A DNA stretch of 64,000 nt from NCBI GenBank assembly GCA_025800365.1, contig JAOXRT010000148.1, forward strand, positions 1 through 64,000, in the 5' to 3' direction. Positions within the stretch are counted from its first letter, which is position 1. Every line of letters begins with the position of its first letter. The DNA is from Cellvibrionaceae bacterium (GTDB lineage: Bacteria > Pseudomonadota > Gammaproteobacteria > Pseudomonadales > Cellvibrionaceae). Positions 25,081 through 32,906 of the stretch are shown here, in pieces. A program made the position numbers and the translations under genes. The notes under the pieces were generated by a model. It was not told where the DNA came from. It ran no database searches and was given only the letters and a program-made list of their open reading frames with translations.

Positions 25081-26355
25081 ATGGCTGTAAAAAGAGTAGC
25101 GGTTGTTGGCGCTGGGATCATTGGAATTTGCTCGGCGATTGAATTGCAGTGTAGAGGCTTTGAGGTTTGTCTGCTAGACCCCAATGGGCTTGCTACACAG
25201 GCTTCTTCGGGCAATGCGGGGCATTTCGCGACAGAGCAGGTCTTTCCTTTGGCAGACCCTTCGCTACTTCCTGCCTTGCCGAAAATTCTGCTAGATCCCA
25301 AGGGGCCTTTTCGAGTAAAGCCGAGCTACTTCTTTAAGGCGCTGCCTTGGTTTTTCCGTTTCTTATATAATATGTTGCCCTCGCGAGCACGGCATAATGG
25401 CAAGCTAATTCGACAATTAAATGAAGCGGCTATTGCAGCTTATCAAGAGCTACTGTCGAATTGCGAATTAGAATCTGAATTGCAGTTGTCGGGTAGTCTG
25501 TTAGCTTTTGAGGGTACCAACGAAGCTGAAATCAAAAAGCAGCAAGCGGCTTATTTAGAGCAAGGTGTGGCGGTTGAATATCTAAATCGTGAAGAGGCCT
25601 TAGAGCTTGAGCCTGCTCTGGCCGATAGTGTGAGCGCCTGCCTGTATTTTACTGAGGTGGGTCACAGCACAGATCCCGCTCGCTTGTGTAATAAACTTGC
25701 TGATTACTTTTTGGCCCAAGGTGGTGAATTTAAAGCGCTACGAGTATTAAATGTTGCGGAGCAAGATAACGCAGTTAGTTTGTTCGTGCAGCGAGAGGAC
25801 GAGAGCAGGGCTGAATCTCAGTTACTGTTTGATAATGTGCTTATTAGTAGCGGTGCCTGGTCAAAGCCCTTTGCTAATCAACTTGGCTATAAAGTGCCTC
25901 TCGATACCGAGCGTGGATATCACCTAATGCTACCAGCGCAAAAGCTGTTGAGCCGTCCGGTGGCTTCGGCGGAGCGTAAATTTATCATGACGCCGATGTC
26001 AGCAGGTTTGCGATTGGCTGGCACCGTAGAGTTTGCCGGCTTAAAGGCTGAACCAAATTACCAGCGGGCGGAGATGTTGCTACCCCACGCAAAGGCTCTG
26101 TTAAACGCTGATGATGTGCAGAATTTTGAAATTGGAGCAGACACTGTTCGCTGGATGGGCTGTAGACCGTCATTGCCAGATTCCTTACCTGTAATGGGGG
26201 GCGCTCCAAAGCACCAGCGAGTATTCTTTAACTTTGGACACCAGCACCTGGGTTTAACCTGGGGGGCAATCGCAGGGCGCTTAATTGCTCAGCATATGGC
26301 CGGAGAAACAACCGACTTAGATTTGGCGCCCTATTCCATCTCTCGATTCAATTAA
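25081..26355 (+). CDS. FAD-dependent D-amino-acid/cis-4-hydroxy-D-proline dehydrogenase
   Basis: The 424-residue DAO/DadA-type flavoprotein begins with the FAD-binding motif VAVVGAGIIGICSAIELQ and the following acidic residue in VCLLDPN, has the GHSTDP substrate-side segment, and ends with a second FAD contact region FGHQHLGLTWGAIAGRLI. It follows the dehydratase by 10 bases. In hydroxyproline catabolism such an enzyme oxidises cis-4-hydroxy-D-proline made by the epimerase; general D-amino-acid dehydrogenase activity is possible. The electron acceptor is probably the respiratory chain, by family analogy. Confidence 0.87.
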   Translation: MAVKRVAVVGAGIIGICSAIELQCRGFEVCLLDPNGLATQASSGNAGHFATEQVFPLADPSLLPALPKILLDPKGPFRVKPSYFFKALPWFFRFLYNMLPSRARHNGKLIRQLNEAAIAAYQELLSNCELESELQLSGSLLAFEGTNEAEIKKQQAAYLEQGVAVEYLNREEALELEPALADSVSACLYFTEVGHSTDPARLCNKLADYFLAQGGEFKALRVLNVAEQDNAVSLFVQREDESRAESQLLFDNVLISSGAWSKPFANQLGYKVPLDTERGYHLMLPAQKLLSRPVASAERKFIMTPMSAGLRLAGTVEFAGLKAEPNYQRAEMLLPHAKALLNADDVQNFEIGADTVRWMGCRPSLPDSLPVMGGAPKHQRVFFNFGHQHLGLTWGAIAGRLIAQHMAGETTDLDLAPYSISRFN

Positions 26356-26367
26356 AAGCTTTAAAAC

Positions 26368-26432
26368 TTGGGCTCTCAGCCGTTGTAAGTGTATAGCGGA
26401 CGCTATAAGCTGGAGAAAAAAAGAGAGCCCAA
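26368..26432 (+). promoter_or_regulatory. Long-range stem enclosing the ribosome site of the next gene
   Basis: TTGGGCTCTC (26368-26377) is perfectly complementary to GAGAGCCCAA (26423-26432), which ends two bases before the ATG at 26435 and contains its ribosome site. Inside lies a second perfect hairpin, TATAGCG-GA-CGCTATA (26392-26407). The whole could end transcription of the upstream dehydrogenase gene or hide the ribosome site. Confidence 0.55.
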
Positions 26433-26434
26433 AT

Positions 26435-26851
26435 ATGAGCACAGCAGTACCCTTACTTAATCACCTTAAAACCCCATTAGCCTATCAGTTTAATTATCTG
26501 ATGCTTTGTATTGCCTGGAATGTGGCGGGAATAATCTTATTAGCTAACGGTGAGCAGGCTTTAGGGCCAACAGCATCGACAAGCGCAATTGCCATTTTGG
26601 CGGGGTTTGGGGTGGCGCTGTTTATTGGTGCTTGGCGACTGCCCTATTTGTATCTATTGGCAAGCGTACTATTGCTGTTAATCGCCAGCTCGGCGGTTTT
26701 GCCAGCCTATACCAAAGATCCAAGTTTATGGCCTTCTGATTATTGGCGTTATGGTGGCGCCTTGCTCAATGGCCTAGGTGCTTTTGTTTGTGCGCGCGGT
26801 ATCTTGGCCTTTTGGCAATGGCATAAGCTTAATGGAAAGACGGGTGACTAA
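26435..26851 (+). CDS. Hypothetical four-helix membrane protein
   Basis: The 138-residue product has about four hydrophobic segments (YLMLCIAWNVAGIILL, SAIAILAGFGVALFIGAW, YLYLLASVLLLLIASSAVL and GALLNGLGAFVCARGILAF). I do not recognise a family. Its ribosome site is enclosed by an inverted repeat. Its end overlaps the likely start of a GNAT acetyltransferase gene, and DUF1801, NAD-binding and SIMPL genes follow closely, so the five may form one operon separate from the hydroxyproline genes upstream. Confidence 0.65.
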   Translation: MSTAVPLLNHLKTPLAYQFNYLMLCIAWNVAGIILLANGEQALGPTASTSAIAILAGFGVALFIGAWRLPYLYLLASVLLLLIASSAVLPAYTKDPSLWPSDYWRYGGALLNGLGAFVCARGILAFWQWHKLNGKTGD

Positions 26852-27356
26852 ACTCTCTAACAATGAAGAGCAGATTGTTGAAATTCAGGCCAGTGACTTA
26901 AGTGCTGATCACTGGTCCTTGTTGCTGAGCGCTGATCCGGAGCGCGAAAAAATACTGGCTTACTTACCATCCTGTCGTATCTTCAGCATTAAGCGGCAAG
27001 CTCAAACCATTGCTATAGCTCTGTTGCAAAATGTTGCTGAGAAAGATGCTGCTGAAGATTCTGCGTCTCCAAAAGAATGTGAATTAATTAATATCGCTGT
27101 GGCGGAAGATTTTCAAGGTCAAGGATTAGCCAAGCGTTTGATTCAGCACTGCATAGATATTGCGAAGGACCTTGCCTGCCAGGAGATGTGGATTGGTACC
27201 GGGAATTCCAGTTTGTCGCAGCTGGCCTTGTATCAAAAAATGGGCTTTCGCCTTGTTGAAATTATCCCAGATTTCTTTTCGGCTTATAGCCCTAAAATTA
27301 TCGAGAACGGTATTGTTTGCCAAGATATGCTGCGCTTAAAGCGTAGTCTTCTTTGA
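26832..27356 (+). CDS. GNAT-family N-acetyltransferase
   Basis: The protein (174 residues from ATG 26832) has the acetyl-CoA pyrophosphate-binding motif in INIAVAEDFQGQGLAKRLI (Q/RxxGxG/A form) and the late GNAT pattern SQLALYQKMGFRLVEI. The substrate is not readable. Start choice is uncertain: an earlier frame start at 26778 lies deep inside the upstream gene, and a GTG at 26844 has GGAAAG five bases upstream and overlaps the upstream stop, which would favour coupled translation. A loop of about 20 acidic residues (EKDAAEDSASPKE) sits before the core motif. Confidence 0.85.
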   Translation: MERRVTKLSNNEEQIVEIQASDLSADHWSLLLSADPEREKILAYLPSCRIFSIKRQAQTIAIALLQNVAEKDAAEDSASPKECELINIAVAEDFQGQGLAKRLIQHCIDIAKDLACQEMWIGTGNSSLSQLALYQKMGFRLVEIIPDFFSAYSPKIIENGIVCQDMLRLKRSLL

Positions 27357-27386
27357 GACGTGAGCGGAGAGTGCTGGAGGTGATAT

Positions 27387-27797
27387 ATGAGTGAGTTGAA
27401 AACCAAGGCCAATCAAATAAGCCTGGCCGAATTTATGGCTCAGGTCCCTGAGAAAAAGCTGGATGATAGCAAGCGACTTATTGCTTTGATGCAGGATATT
27501 ACCGGTCTTAAACCTGTTGTTTGGGGTTCAGCAATTGTCGGCTTTGGCGCCTATGAATACCAAAATACCGGTGCAGGTGGCCGTTGGTTTAAAACGGGAT
27601 TCTCGCCGCGTAAACAAAACTTCTCTATTTATATCATGAATGGGTTCTCCGAATACTCTGAGTTATTAGAAAAACTTGGAAAGCACAAGCTGGGAAAATC
27701 TTGTTTATATATCAGCTCGCTAAAGGCCATTGATGAAGCGGTACTCGTAGAGCTTATTTCTGCCTCTTATGAGGCCATGACCAAAAAGTACGGATAA
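27387..27797 (+). CDS. DUF1801-domain protein
   Basis: The 136-residue protein matches the DUF1801/YdhG-like fold: KKLDDSKRLIALMQDITGL, VWGSAIVGFGAYEYQ and the C-terminal KHKLGKSCLYISSLKAID. The biochemical role of this family is not firmly known. An AGGTGATAT precedes the ATG at normal spacing. It sits 30 bases after the acetyltransferase gene and 3 bases before the NAD-binding protein gene, consistent with an operon. Confidence 0.85.
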   Translation: MSELKTKANQISLAEFMAQVPEKKLDDSKRLIALMQDITGLKPVVWGSAIVGFGAYEYQNTGAGGRWFKTGFSPRKQNFSIYIMNGFSEYSELLEKLGKHKLGKSCLYISSLKAIDEAVLVELISASYEAMTKKYG

Positions 27798-27800
27798 GAT

Positions 27801-28460
27801 ATGGCTGAGACAGGTCACTCCGCAGTGATTATTGGAGCATCAGGGCTGGTTGGTTCAGCATTGTTAACCATGCTGAACCAATGTGAAAGCTTTTCCAAGA
27901 TAACTGCGATTACCCGAAGAGCTCTTAATGACTGCCCTGAGGGCGTGGTGAACGCGGTCATAGATTTTGAGCAACTAGAAGATTATCCTGAGCTCTTTAA
28001 AGCCGATTGTTTTTTTAGTTGCTTGGGAACGACACGTAAACAAGCAGGTTCGATTGCGGCGCAACGCAGGGTGGATTTTGATTATCAACTGCAAGCTGCA
28101 AAAATGGCTAAATCTTCTGGCGTTGGGCATATGTTGTTAGTGTCTTCTTCGGGCGCTAATGCTGCTAGTGGCAGTGCTTACCTTAAAATGAAAGGTGAGT
28201 TGGAGATCGAAGTGAGACAGCTCGAGTTTAATCGCTTAGCGATATTACAGCCCTCGCTGTTGCGCGGAACTCGAAAAGATAAGCGCATGGGTGAGAGTAT
28301 TGGCGATGTATTCCTGTCAGCACTCAATGGGATTGGCTTGCTAAAGCGCTATAGGCCAATTGAGGGTAGAGAGGTCGCTCAGGCTTTAATTCATTTAGCA
28401 TTGAATCAAAGCAGCCCTGATGTGGTCTATCGTTTAGATGAACTATTCAATCTGAAATAG
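27801..28460 (+). CDS. NAD(P)-binding Rossmann protein, HTATIP2-like
   Basis: The 219-residue protein is an atypical SDR/NmrA-like member: AVIIGASGLVGSALLTML at the N terminus is the cofactor site, CFFSCLGTTRKQAGS and LLVSSSGANAASGSAYLKMK follow the pattern of HTATIP2/TIP30-like oxidoreductases, with YxxxK in AYLKMK. It ends with ALIHLALNQ. Substrate unknown. It starts three bases after the DUF1801 gene and precedes the SIMPL gene by 11 bases. Confidence 0.82.
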   Translation: MAETGHSAVIIGASGLVGSALLTMLNQCESFSKITAITRRALNDCPEGVVNAVIDFEQLEDYPELFKADCFFSCLGTTRKQAGSIAAQRRVDFDYQLQAAKMAKSSGVGHMLLVSSSGANAASGSAYLKMKGELEIEVRQLEFNRLAILQPSLLRGTRKDKRMGESIGDVFLSALNGIGLLKRYRPIEGREVAQALIHLALNQSSPDVVYRLDELFNLK

Positions 28461-28471
28461 AGGATTTCACT

Positions 28472-29185
28472 ATGGCAAATCGTCGCAGTAGTGCGCTAAT
28501 ACTGGGTGCCCTATTATGCTTGGGTTTTGTGGCGCTAGGCTTCTTACTGGGTCAGTCAGCGGTCAAGGTTAAAGAATATGAAAGGGTAGTGAGAGTTAAG
28601 GGCTTAGCTGAAAGAGAATTGCCAGCCAATGTTGTTATCTGGCCAATTCAGTATTCTTCGGCGAGTAATAGCCTAGAAGATCTATACCGCAAACTAGAAG
28701 CCAATGCAGAAGTAGTACAGAAGTTTCTTATTGAAAAAGGCGTAGCCGCCGAAGAGATGAGTATTTCTGCTCCCGCTGTCACTGATAAATCGGCGCAGCA
28801 ATATGGCAATCAAAGTTCACCGTTTAGATTTGTGGGCTGGCAAACAGTTACTGTTTACAGTGAGAGAGTAAAAAGAGTTCGTTCCATTATGGGAAACATT
28901 GGTGAGCTGGGTAAGCAAGGTGTGGTATTAAAGGGCGATAATTATGATGGTCGCCCAGAGTATATTTTTAATCAGCTTAATGAAATTAAGCCGGCAATGG
29001 TGGAGGAATCCACCAAAAATGCTCGCCAAGTTGCAGAAAAATTTGCAGCGGATTCCAATAGCCGATTAGGAAAAATCAAGCGTGCGAGCCAAGGCCAGTT
29101 CTCGATACAGGATCGTGACCGAAATAATCCGCATATTAAAAATGTTCGTGTGGTCTCCACGGTTGAGTACTACCTGTCAGACTAA
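28472..29185 (+). CDS. SIMPL (DUF541) domain exported protein
   Basis: The 237-residue product has one N-terminal hydrophobic segment (ALILGALLCLGFVALGFLLG) that is a signal anchor, then a SIMPL/DUF541 domain: YERVVRVKGLAERELPANV, the VVQKFLIEKGVAAEEMSIS segment and the C-terminal VRVVSTVEYYLSD. Proteins of this kind are periplasmic or membrane-anchored and are thought to be stress-related; the molecular role is not settled. It is the last gene before a symmetric terminator. Confidence 0.87.
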   Translation: MANRRSSALILGALLCLGFVALGFLLGQSAVKVKEYERVVRVKGLAERELPANVVIWPIQYSSASNSLEDLYRKLEANAEVVQKFLIEKGVAAEEMSISAPAVTDKSAQQYGNQSSPFRFVGWQTVTVYSERVKRVRSIMGNIGELGKQGVVLKGDNYDGRPEYIFNQLNEIKPAMVEESTKNARQVAEKFAADSNSRLGKIKRASQGQFSIQDRDRNNPHIKNVRVVSTVEYYLSD

Positions 29186-29204
29186 AGCTGCCTTGGGCAG
29201 CTTT
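29184..29204. terminator. Symmetric hairpin between converging genes
   Basis: AAAGCTGCC (29184-29192), loop TTG, GGCAGCTTT (29196-29204): a perfect 9-bp stem beginning inside the SIMPL stop codon. The A and T ends would give short T tracts in both directions, so it could serve both the SIMPL gene and the Rieske gene. Confidence 0.6.
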
Positions 29205-29224
29205 GATTGTCTTTACTTCTGTCT

Positions 29225-30376
29225 TTACGCCTGCTTAGAGTTGAGTTGCTGTTTCAATATGTCATGGAAGACTTGTAGCCCAGCTTCGTGACCACCGACT
29301 AGAAATGTATCATTGGCACCAGTTAGCATGCCTTTTTGGGCCTGCTCACAGACGAAGAAATCCTCAGCTTCAAATACCCCATTTTCAATAATATTGAATG
29401 CCCGCTCATAGTGGGCCTGCTCCGCTTCATCTTTGGGTTCATTCGGTGTTAGGCAGATATGGCTAACGAGTGTTTCATCGGGCGCTACTGGATAGACAGA
29501 AAGTATGCTGCTGTAATCGGGGTGGAAGATCAGTATGGTATTGGGGAATATAAGATAAGCGAAGGTGCAGTGATAACGGTAATCCCACTTTTCGCGATCG
29601 AGCTCAAAGGCTTCTGCTAATTCATTGCGCCCAACCGTAGAACGAATGTGAATACCGCAGGGCTCTGTAACAGCTGCACAATCGATAAAGAATGGACCAA
29701 CGGTGTTTTTATGTAATCGTTTTACGTGATAGCCATCTAAAAACGCATCGATGATGAGTTTCCAATTGGTTTTTTTACGTTTTAATGACTGTTTAAAAAA
29801 TACTTCGTTTTCAACTCCAAATGCTTCAAGGTCCTGATTTATTTCTCCAAGATAGGAATCAAGATCCAGTTCGCCTTCAGGATTAGGGTTAACCCAGATA
29901 AAGCCGTGTCGTACCTCGCAGGGTAGCGACTTTAAACTGCGACAGCTTTTGTCCAAATTTGGAAAGGACTCCTCGAGTGGTACGGCGATCAACTTGCCAT
30001 CCATACCGTAAGCCCAATTGTGATATGGGCAAACCATACTGGGACGACGCTTCACTTCATGGCCATCCACTAGGCGTACGCCTCGATGTCGGCAAGCGTT
30101 TAAAAAAGCACGAATTTTTCCATCTTTTGCGCGAGTTAAAATAATGGGCTGCCCTAGATGGTCAAAGGCCATATGGTCGCCAGATTGTTTCAACATGGTC
30201 TCGTGTCCGACGATAAAGGCGCTATCGCGGAATACATTCTCTTGCTCTTCTTTCAAGACATCATCGCAGTGATAAATTTTTGTTTCGATTTCACCGCATT
30301 CTTCAATAATACCAAGGTCACCTTCCTTGGTTTTTACAATCAATTCAGCAAAAATTTCTTCTCTGGGGTCTGTCAT
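29225..30376 (-). CDS. Rieske-type aromatic ring-hydroxylating dioxygenase alpha subunit
   Basis: The 383-residue protein has the N-terminal Rieske 2Fe-2S motif (CRHRGVRLVDGHE and CPYHNWAYGMDGKL, residues about 90-125) and a catalytic domain with mononuclear iron ligands in DAFLDGYHVKRLHKNT (two His). Such enzymes use O2 and electrons from a separate reductase. No ferredoxin, reductase or beta subunit gene is nearby, so partners must be elsewhere. Substrate unknown. A TetR gene lies 14 bases upstream on the same strand, and a palindrome precedes that gene. Confidence 0.9.
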   Translation of the reverse strand: MTDPREEIFAELIVKTKEGDLGIIEECGEIETKIYHCDDVLKEEQENVFRDSAFIVGHETMLKQSGDHMAFDHLGQPIILTRAKDGKIRAFLNACRHRGVRLVDGHEVKRRPSMVCPYHNWAYGMDGKLIAVPLEESFPNLDKSCRSLKSLPCEVRHGFIWVNPNPEGELDLDSYLGEINQDLEAFGVENEVFFKQSLKRKKTNWKLIIDAFLDGYHVKRLHKNTVGPFFIDCAAVTEPCGIHIRSTVGRNELAEAFELDREKWDYRYHCTFAYLIFPNTILIFHPDYSSILSVYPVAPDETLVSHICLTPNEPKDEAEQAHYERAFNIIENGVFEAEDFFVCEQAQKGMLTGANDTFLVGGHEAGLQVFHDILKQQLNSKQA

Positions 30377-30390
30377 TGTGGGCTCCCTTA

Positions 30391-31077
30391 TCAGGCATCG
30401 AGCTTTTTAATTATTTGATCTAGTTTTTGTTCAATACTATTTTGTTCAGTGGCTTTGGATTCTCGGCTAAGAATTCCACGGAATAGCAATTGCCATAGTT
30501 GATCTAAGAATTGTTGGCTGTCGTGGCTTTTACCGGTATTAAAATTGGCAATGGCAAAATGCTCTATGCCTCCAAACAGGGCGTCTCTGAATACCTGGCT
30601 TGGAATATCGCAGTCGACTTCTTGCTGTTTTATTTCGTCCAAGGCATCAATAAAAAATTGGGTATAGCGTCGGTTGTGGCTGCGTAATGATTGCTGAGTA
30701 AGTTCGTCGCCGTAGCGGGCGTGACTGCTAACCACCAGCCTTGCTAATGGCCACTGTGCTTCCAGCTGCTCAATATAGTCTTGCGCCATGGCCTTTAAGC
30801 GCTGTTTAGGGCATGAGTGGGCCTGATGAATCTCTGCGATATTACAGTGCATGGTGACAAAGAAGTCGTCCACTAGAGCCCGCAGTAGTCCCTGTTTGTT
30901 TTCAAAGTGGAGAAAGACCGTGCCTTCAGCCACGCCTGCTCGCTTGGCTATGGTGCCAGTTTTGCTATTGGCGAAGTCTTCTTCCGCCATAATTTCTTTG
31001 CAGGCCTGCAAGATGGCCATTCGTGTGGCTTCCCGGCGTTGGGACTGACTGCGTTTTTCTGACTGAGCAGAACTCAT
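30391..31077 (-). CDS. TetR/AcrR-family regulator
   Basis: The 228-residue protein has an N-terminal TetR helix-turn-helix (AILQACKEIMAEEDFANSKT with TIAKRAGVAEGTVFLHFENK, residues about 20-60) and a helical ligand domain. A basic, Ser/Gln-rich segment precedes the DNA-binding domain, and a predicted coil ends the protein. It is the first gene of a two-gene operon with the Rieske oxygenase, which it probably controls. A perfect palindrome at 31136-31150 is a candidate operator. Confidence 0.9.
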   Translation of the reverse strand: MSSAQSEKRSQSQRREATRMAILQACKEIMAEEDFANSKTGTIAKRAGVAEGTVFLHFENKQGLLRALVDDFFVTMHCNIAEIHQAHSCPKQRLKAMAQDYIEQLEAQWPLARLVVSSHARYGDELTQQSLRSHNRRYTQFFIDALDEIKQQEVDCDIPSQVFRDALFGGIEHFAIANFNTGKSHDSQQFLDQLWQLLFRGILSRESKATEQNSIEQKLDQIIKKLDA

Positions 31078-31135
31078 ATTGTTTGGCCGATATTCAGTAT
31101 ATTGGCGCCATAATAGGCGGATTCACAAATATATT

Positions 31136-31150
31136 ATGAGTATTACTCAT
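31136..31150. promoter_or_regulatory. Perfect palindrome upstream of tetR-Rieske operon
   Basis: ATGAGTATTACTCAT is a perfect 15-base palindrome (arms ATGAGTA/TACTCAT around one T) 59 bases upstream of the TetR start. TetR proteins often bind such sites in their own promoter. Confidence 0.6.
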
Positions 31151-31310
31151 TAAAATTAAGCTCACAAGCAGAATTGCTGCCATATATCGGTCTGTTTGTG
31201 ACATTTAATAGAGCTGGGCTCAGTTTTTACATTGAGTGGCCGTTACGCTTGATGGGGCAATATGGAGCCCAAAAGGCCGGTTAATAGCGGCGCCGAATAG
31301 GAAATGGAAT

Positions 31311-31502
31311 ATGAACTACAAGCTAAGACTGCTGCTTTTACTGACCTTGTCGGCTTTGGCTGTTGTGAGCCTAATGTTGGGCTTTCGTCAGGGACTGCTT
31401 TTATTACTGATGATTGGGCTTGTGGTGGAACTGTTGACCTGGTTGGGGCGAGTTGAATCTGACTACGAGCCGAATGTTAGCTCTAACTCAGCTAACCGCT
31501 AA
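31311..31502 (+). CDS. Small two-span membrane protein
   Basis: The 63-residue product (from ATG 31311, with AGGAAATGGA upstream; a longer frame from 31236 lacks a ribosome site) consists of a basic N terminus, two hydrophobic segments (LRLLLLLTLSALAVVSLML and LLLLLMIGLVVELLTWL), and an acidic/polar tail. I do not recognise a family. Its stop codon lies inside the left arm of a terminator hairpin. No functional link with the flanking divergent TetR or converging peptidase gene is evident. Confidence 0.6.
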   Translation: MNYKLRLLLLLTLSALAVVSLMLGFRQGLLLLLMIGLVVELLTWLGRVESDYEPNVSSNSANR

Positions 31503-31527
31503 AGACGGGTATTTTGCCTTTAGCGGT
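31495..31527 (+). terminator. Terminator overlapping the end of the small membrane protein gene
   Basis: ACCGCTAAAG (31495-31504) and CTTTAGCGGT (31518-31527) form a perfect 10-bp stem, followed by CTTTGCATTTTT. It lies between converging genes and could also act for the minus strand. Confidence 0.65.
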
Positions 31528-31573
31528 CTTTGCATTTTTAGCCGGATCTACTCAGTAGCCAGCTAAACCTAGT

Positions 31574-32869
31574 TTAAGAAGCCATCCAGGCTTCAATATC
31601 TTCGATAGTTCGTGGTGCGCCCGCCGATAGATTTTCGTAACCATCTTGGGTGACTAGAATGTCATCTTCAATTCGAATTCCCATGCCACGAAACTCTGGA
31701 GCTACACTTTCATCATTGGCCTCAAAATACAAACCTGGCTCGATAGTGAACACCATATTAGGCTCAAGTGTTTTCCACTCTTGGCCATTTTTATAGCGCC
31801 CCACATCGTGAACATCTAGGCCGAGCCAATGGCCCGTTTTATGAACGCTGTAGCGTTTATAAAGTTCTTTTTCCATGGCTTCTTGATGACTGCACTGTAG
31901 GATTCCTAGATCAATTAGGCCCTGCGCTAAAGTACTCATGGCAGTTTCATATAGCTTGTTCCAGGGAGCGCCAGGCTTTACCAGCGCTATAGCATTATCT
32001 AAAGCAGCTAGCACAACTTCATAAACGGCTTTTTGAGTGTCGCTAAACTTACCATTTACTGGGAAGCTGCGGGTTATGTCGGCCGTGTAGTATTGGTAAT
32101 CACCACCAGCATCTATAAGTAGAATTTGCCCGTCCTGAAGATCGTCATTGTTCTCGGTGTAGTGCAGGCAAATGGCATTGTTGCCGCAGGCCATAATGGT
32201 TGGGTAACCCACATCTTGGCAGCCAAACTCTGATACCTTACCAAAAAAAGCGCCCGTTAACTGTTGCTCATTAATCCCGTCGGCAGCAACTTTCATTACG
32301 GTTTTATGGCCTGCTACCGATGCGTTGACGGCTTTACGAATGCGCTCAAGTTCACTTTCGTCTTTAACGATTCGTCGCTCATGAATAAAAGGCAAAACTG
32401 AGTGTAAGCTGCGAAATATTTTTGCTTCATCGAATTTCGCGCTGCGGCGCTGCTGATGTAGCCAATCGAAAATACGATGGGAAAAGCGACCCAGTTCGTC
32501 GGATAAATAAATATGTTGGCGTTGCTCTAATAGTGCGGGCAATCGCTCTTCTAGCTCTGCAATATCGTAGGCTGCATCGCAACCTACAAGTTCGCCTGCC
32601 ATTTTTTGACCGCAGCGGTGGCCAAAGCTGACTTCGGCTGCTTCATCTTTGGGGAGATTAAACAATACAAATGGTTGCTCTGAATTTGGTCGTAAAAGCG
32701 CAACAGCATCAGGCTCAGAAAAGCCGGTAAGATAGTAAAAGTCGTTATCTTGGCGAAAATTGTAAGTAATATTTTTATTGCGAACTTTTTCAGTATTACC
32801 CACCAAAATTACAGCAGAATCTTGTTCTAGTTCTTGAAGCAGTAGCTCGCGACGTTGTTGGTAATTCAT
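31574..32869 (-). CDS. pepP: Xaa-Pro aminopeptidase (M24B)
   Basis: PepP removes the N-terminal residue from peptides with proline in second position. The 431-residue protein has the AMP_N domain (DNDFYYLTGFSEPDAVALL) and the pita-bread catalytic domain with the dimetal ligands: Asp in LLIDAGGDYQYYTADITRSF (two Asp), His in HKTGHWLGLDVHDVG, Glu in FTIEPGLYF and Glu in IRIEDDILV. It lies 37 bases after the OCD-family gene, which has the regulon operator, so a role in breaking Pro/Hyp peptides is likely. Prolidase activity is the alternative. Confidence 0.9.
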   Translation of the reverse strand: MNYQQRRELLLQELEQDSAVILVGNTEKVRNKNITYNFRQDNDFYYLTGFSEPDAVALLRPNSEQPFVLFNLPKDEAAEVSFGHRCGQKMAGELVGCDAAYDIAELEERLPALLEQRQHIYLSDELGRFSHRIFDWLHQQRRSAKFDEAKIFRSLHSVLPFIHERRIVKDESELERIRKAVNASVAGHKTVMKVAADGINEQQLTGAFFGKVSEFGCQDVGYPTIMACGNNAICLHYTENNDDLQDGQILLIDAGGDYQYYTADITRSFPVNGKFSDTQKAVYEVVLAALDNAIALVKPGAPWNKLYETAMSTLAQGLIDLGILQCSHQEAMEKELYKRYSVHKTGHWLGLDVHDVGRYKNGQEWKTLEPNMVFTIEPGLYFEANDESVAPEFRGMGIRIEDDILVTQDGYENLSAGAPRTIEDIEAWMAS

Positions 32870-32906
32870 TTTTACTTACCTTTTAAATGTACTTTCTATT
32901 GACCTA

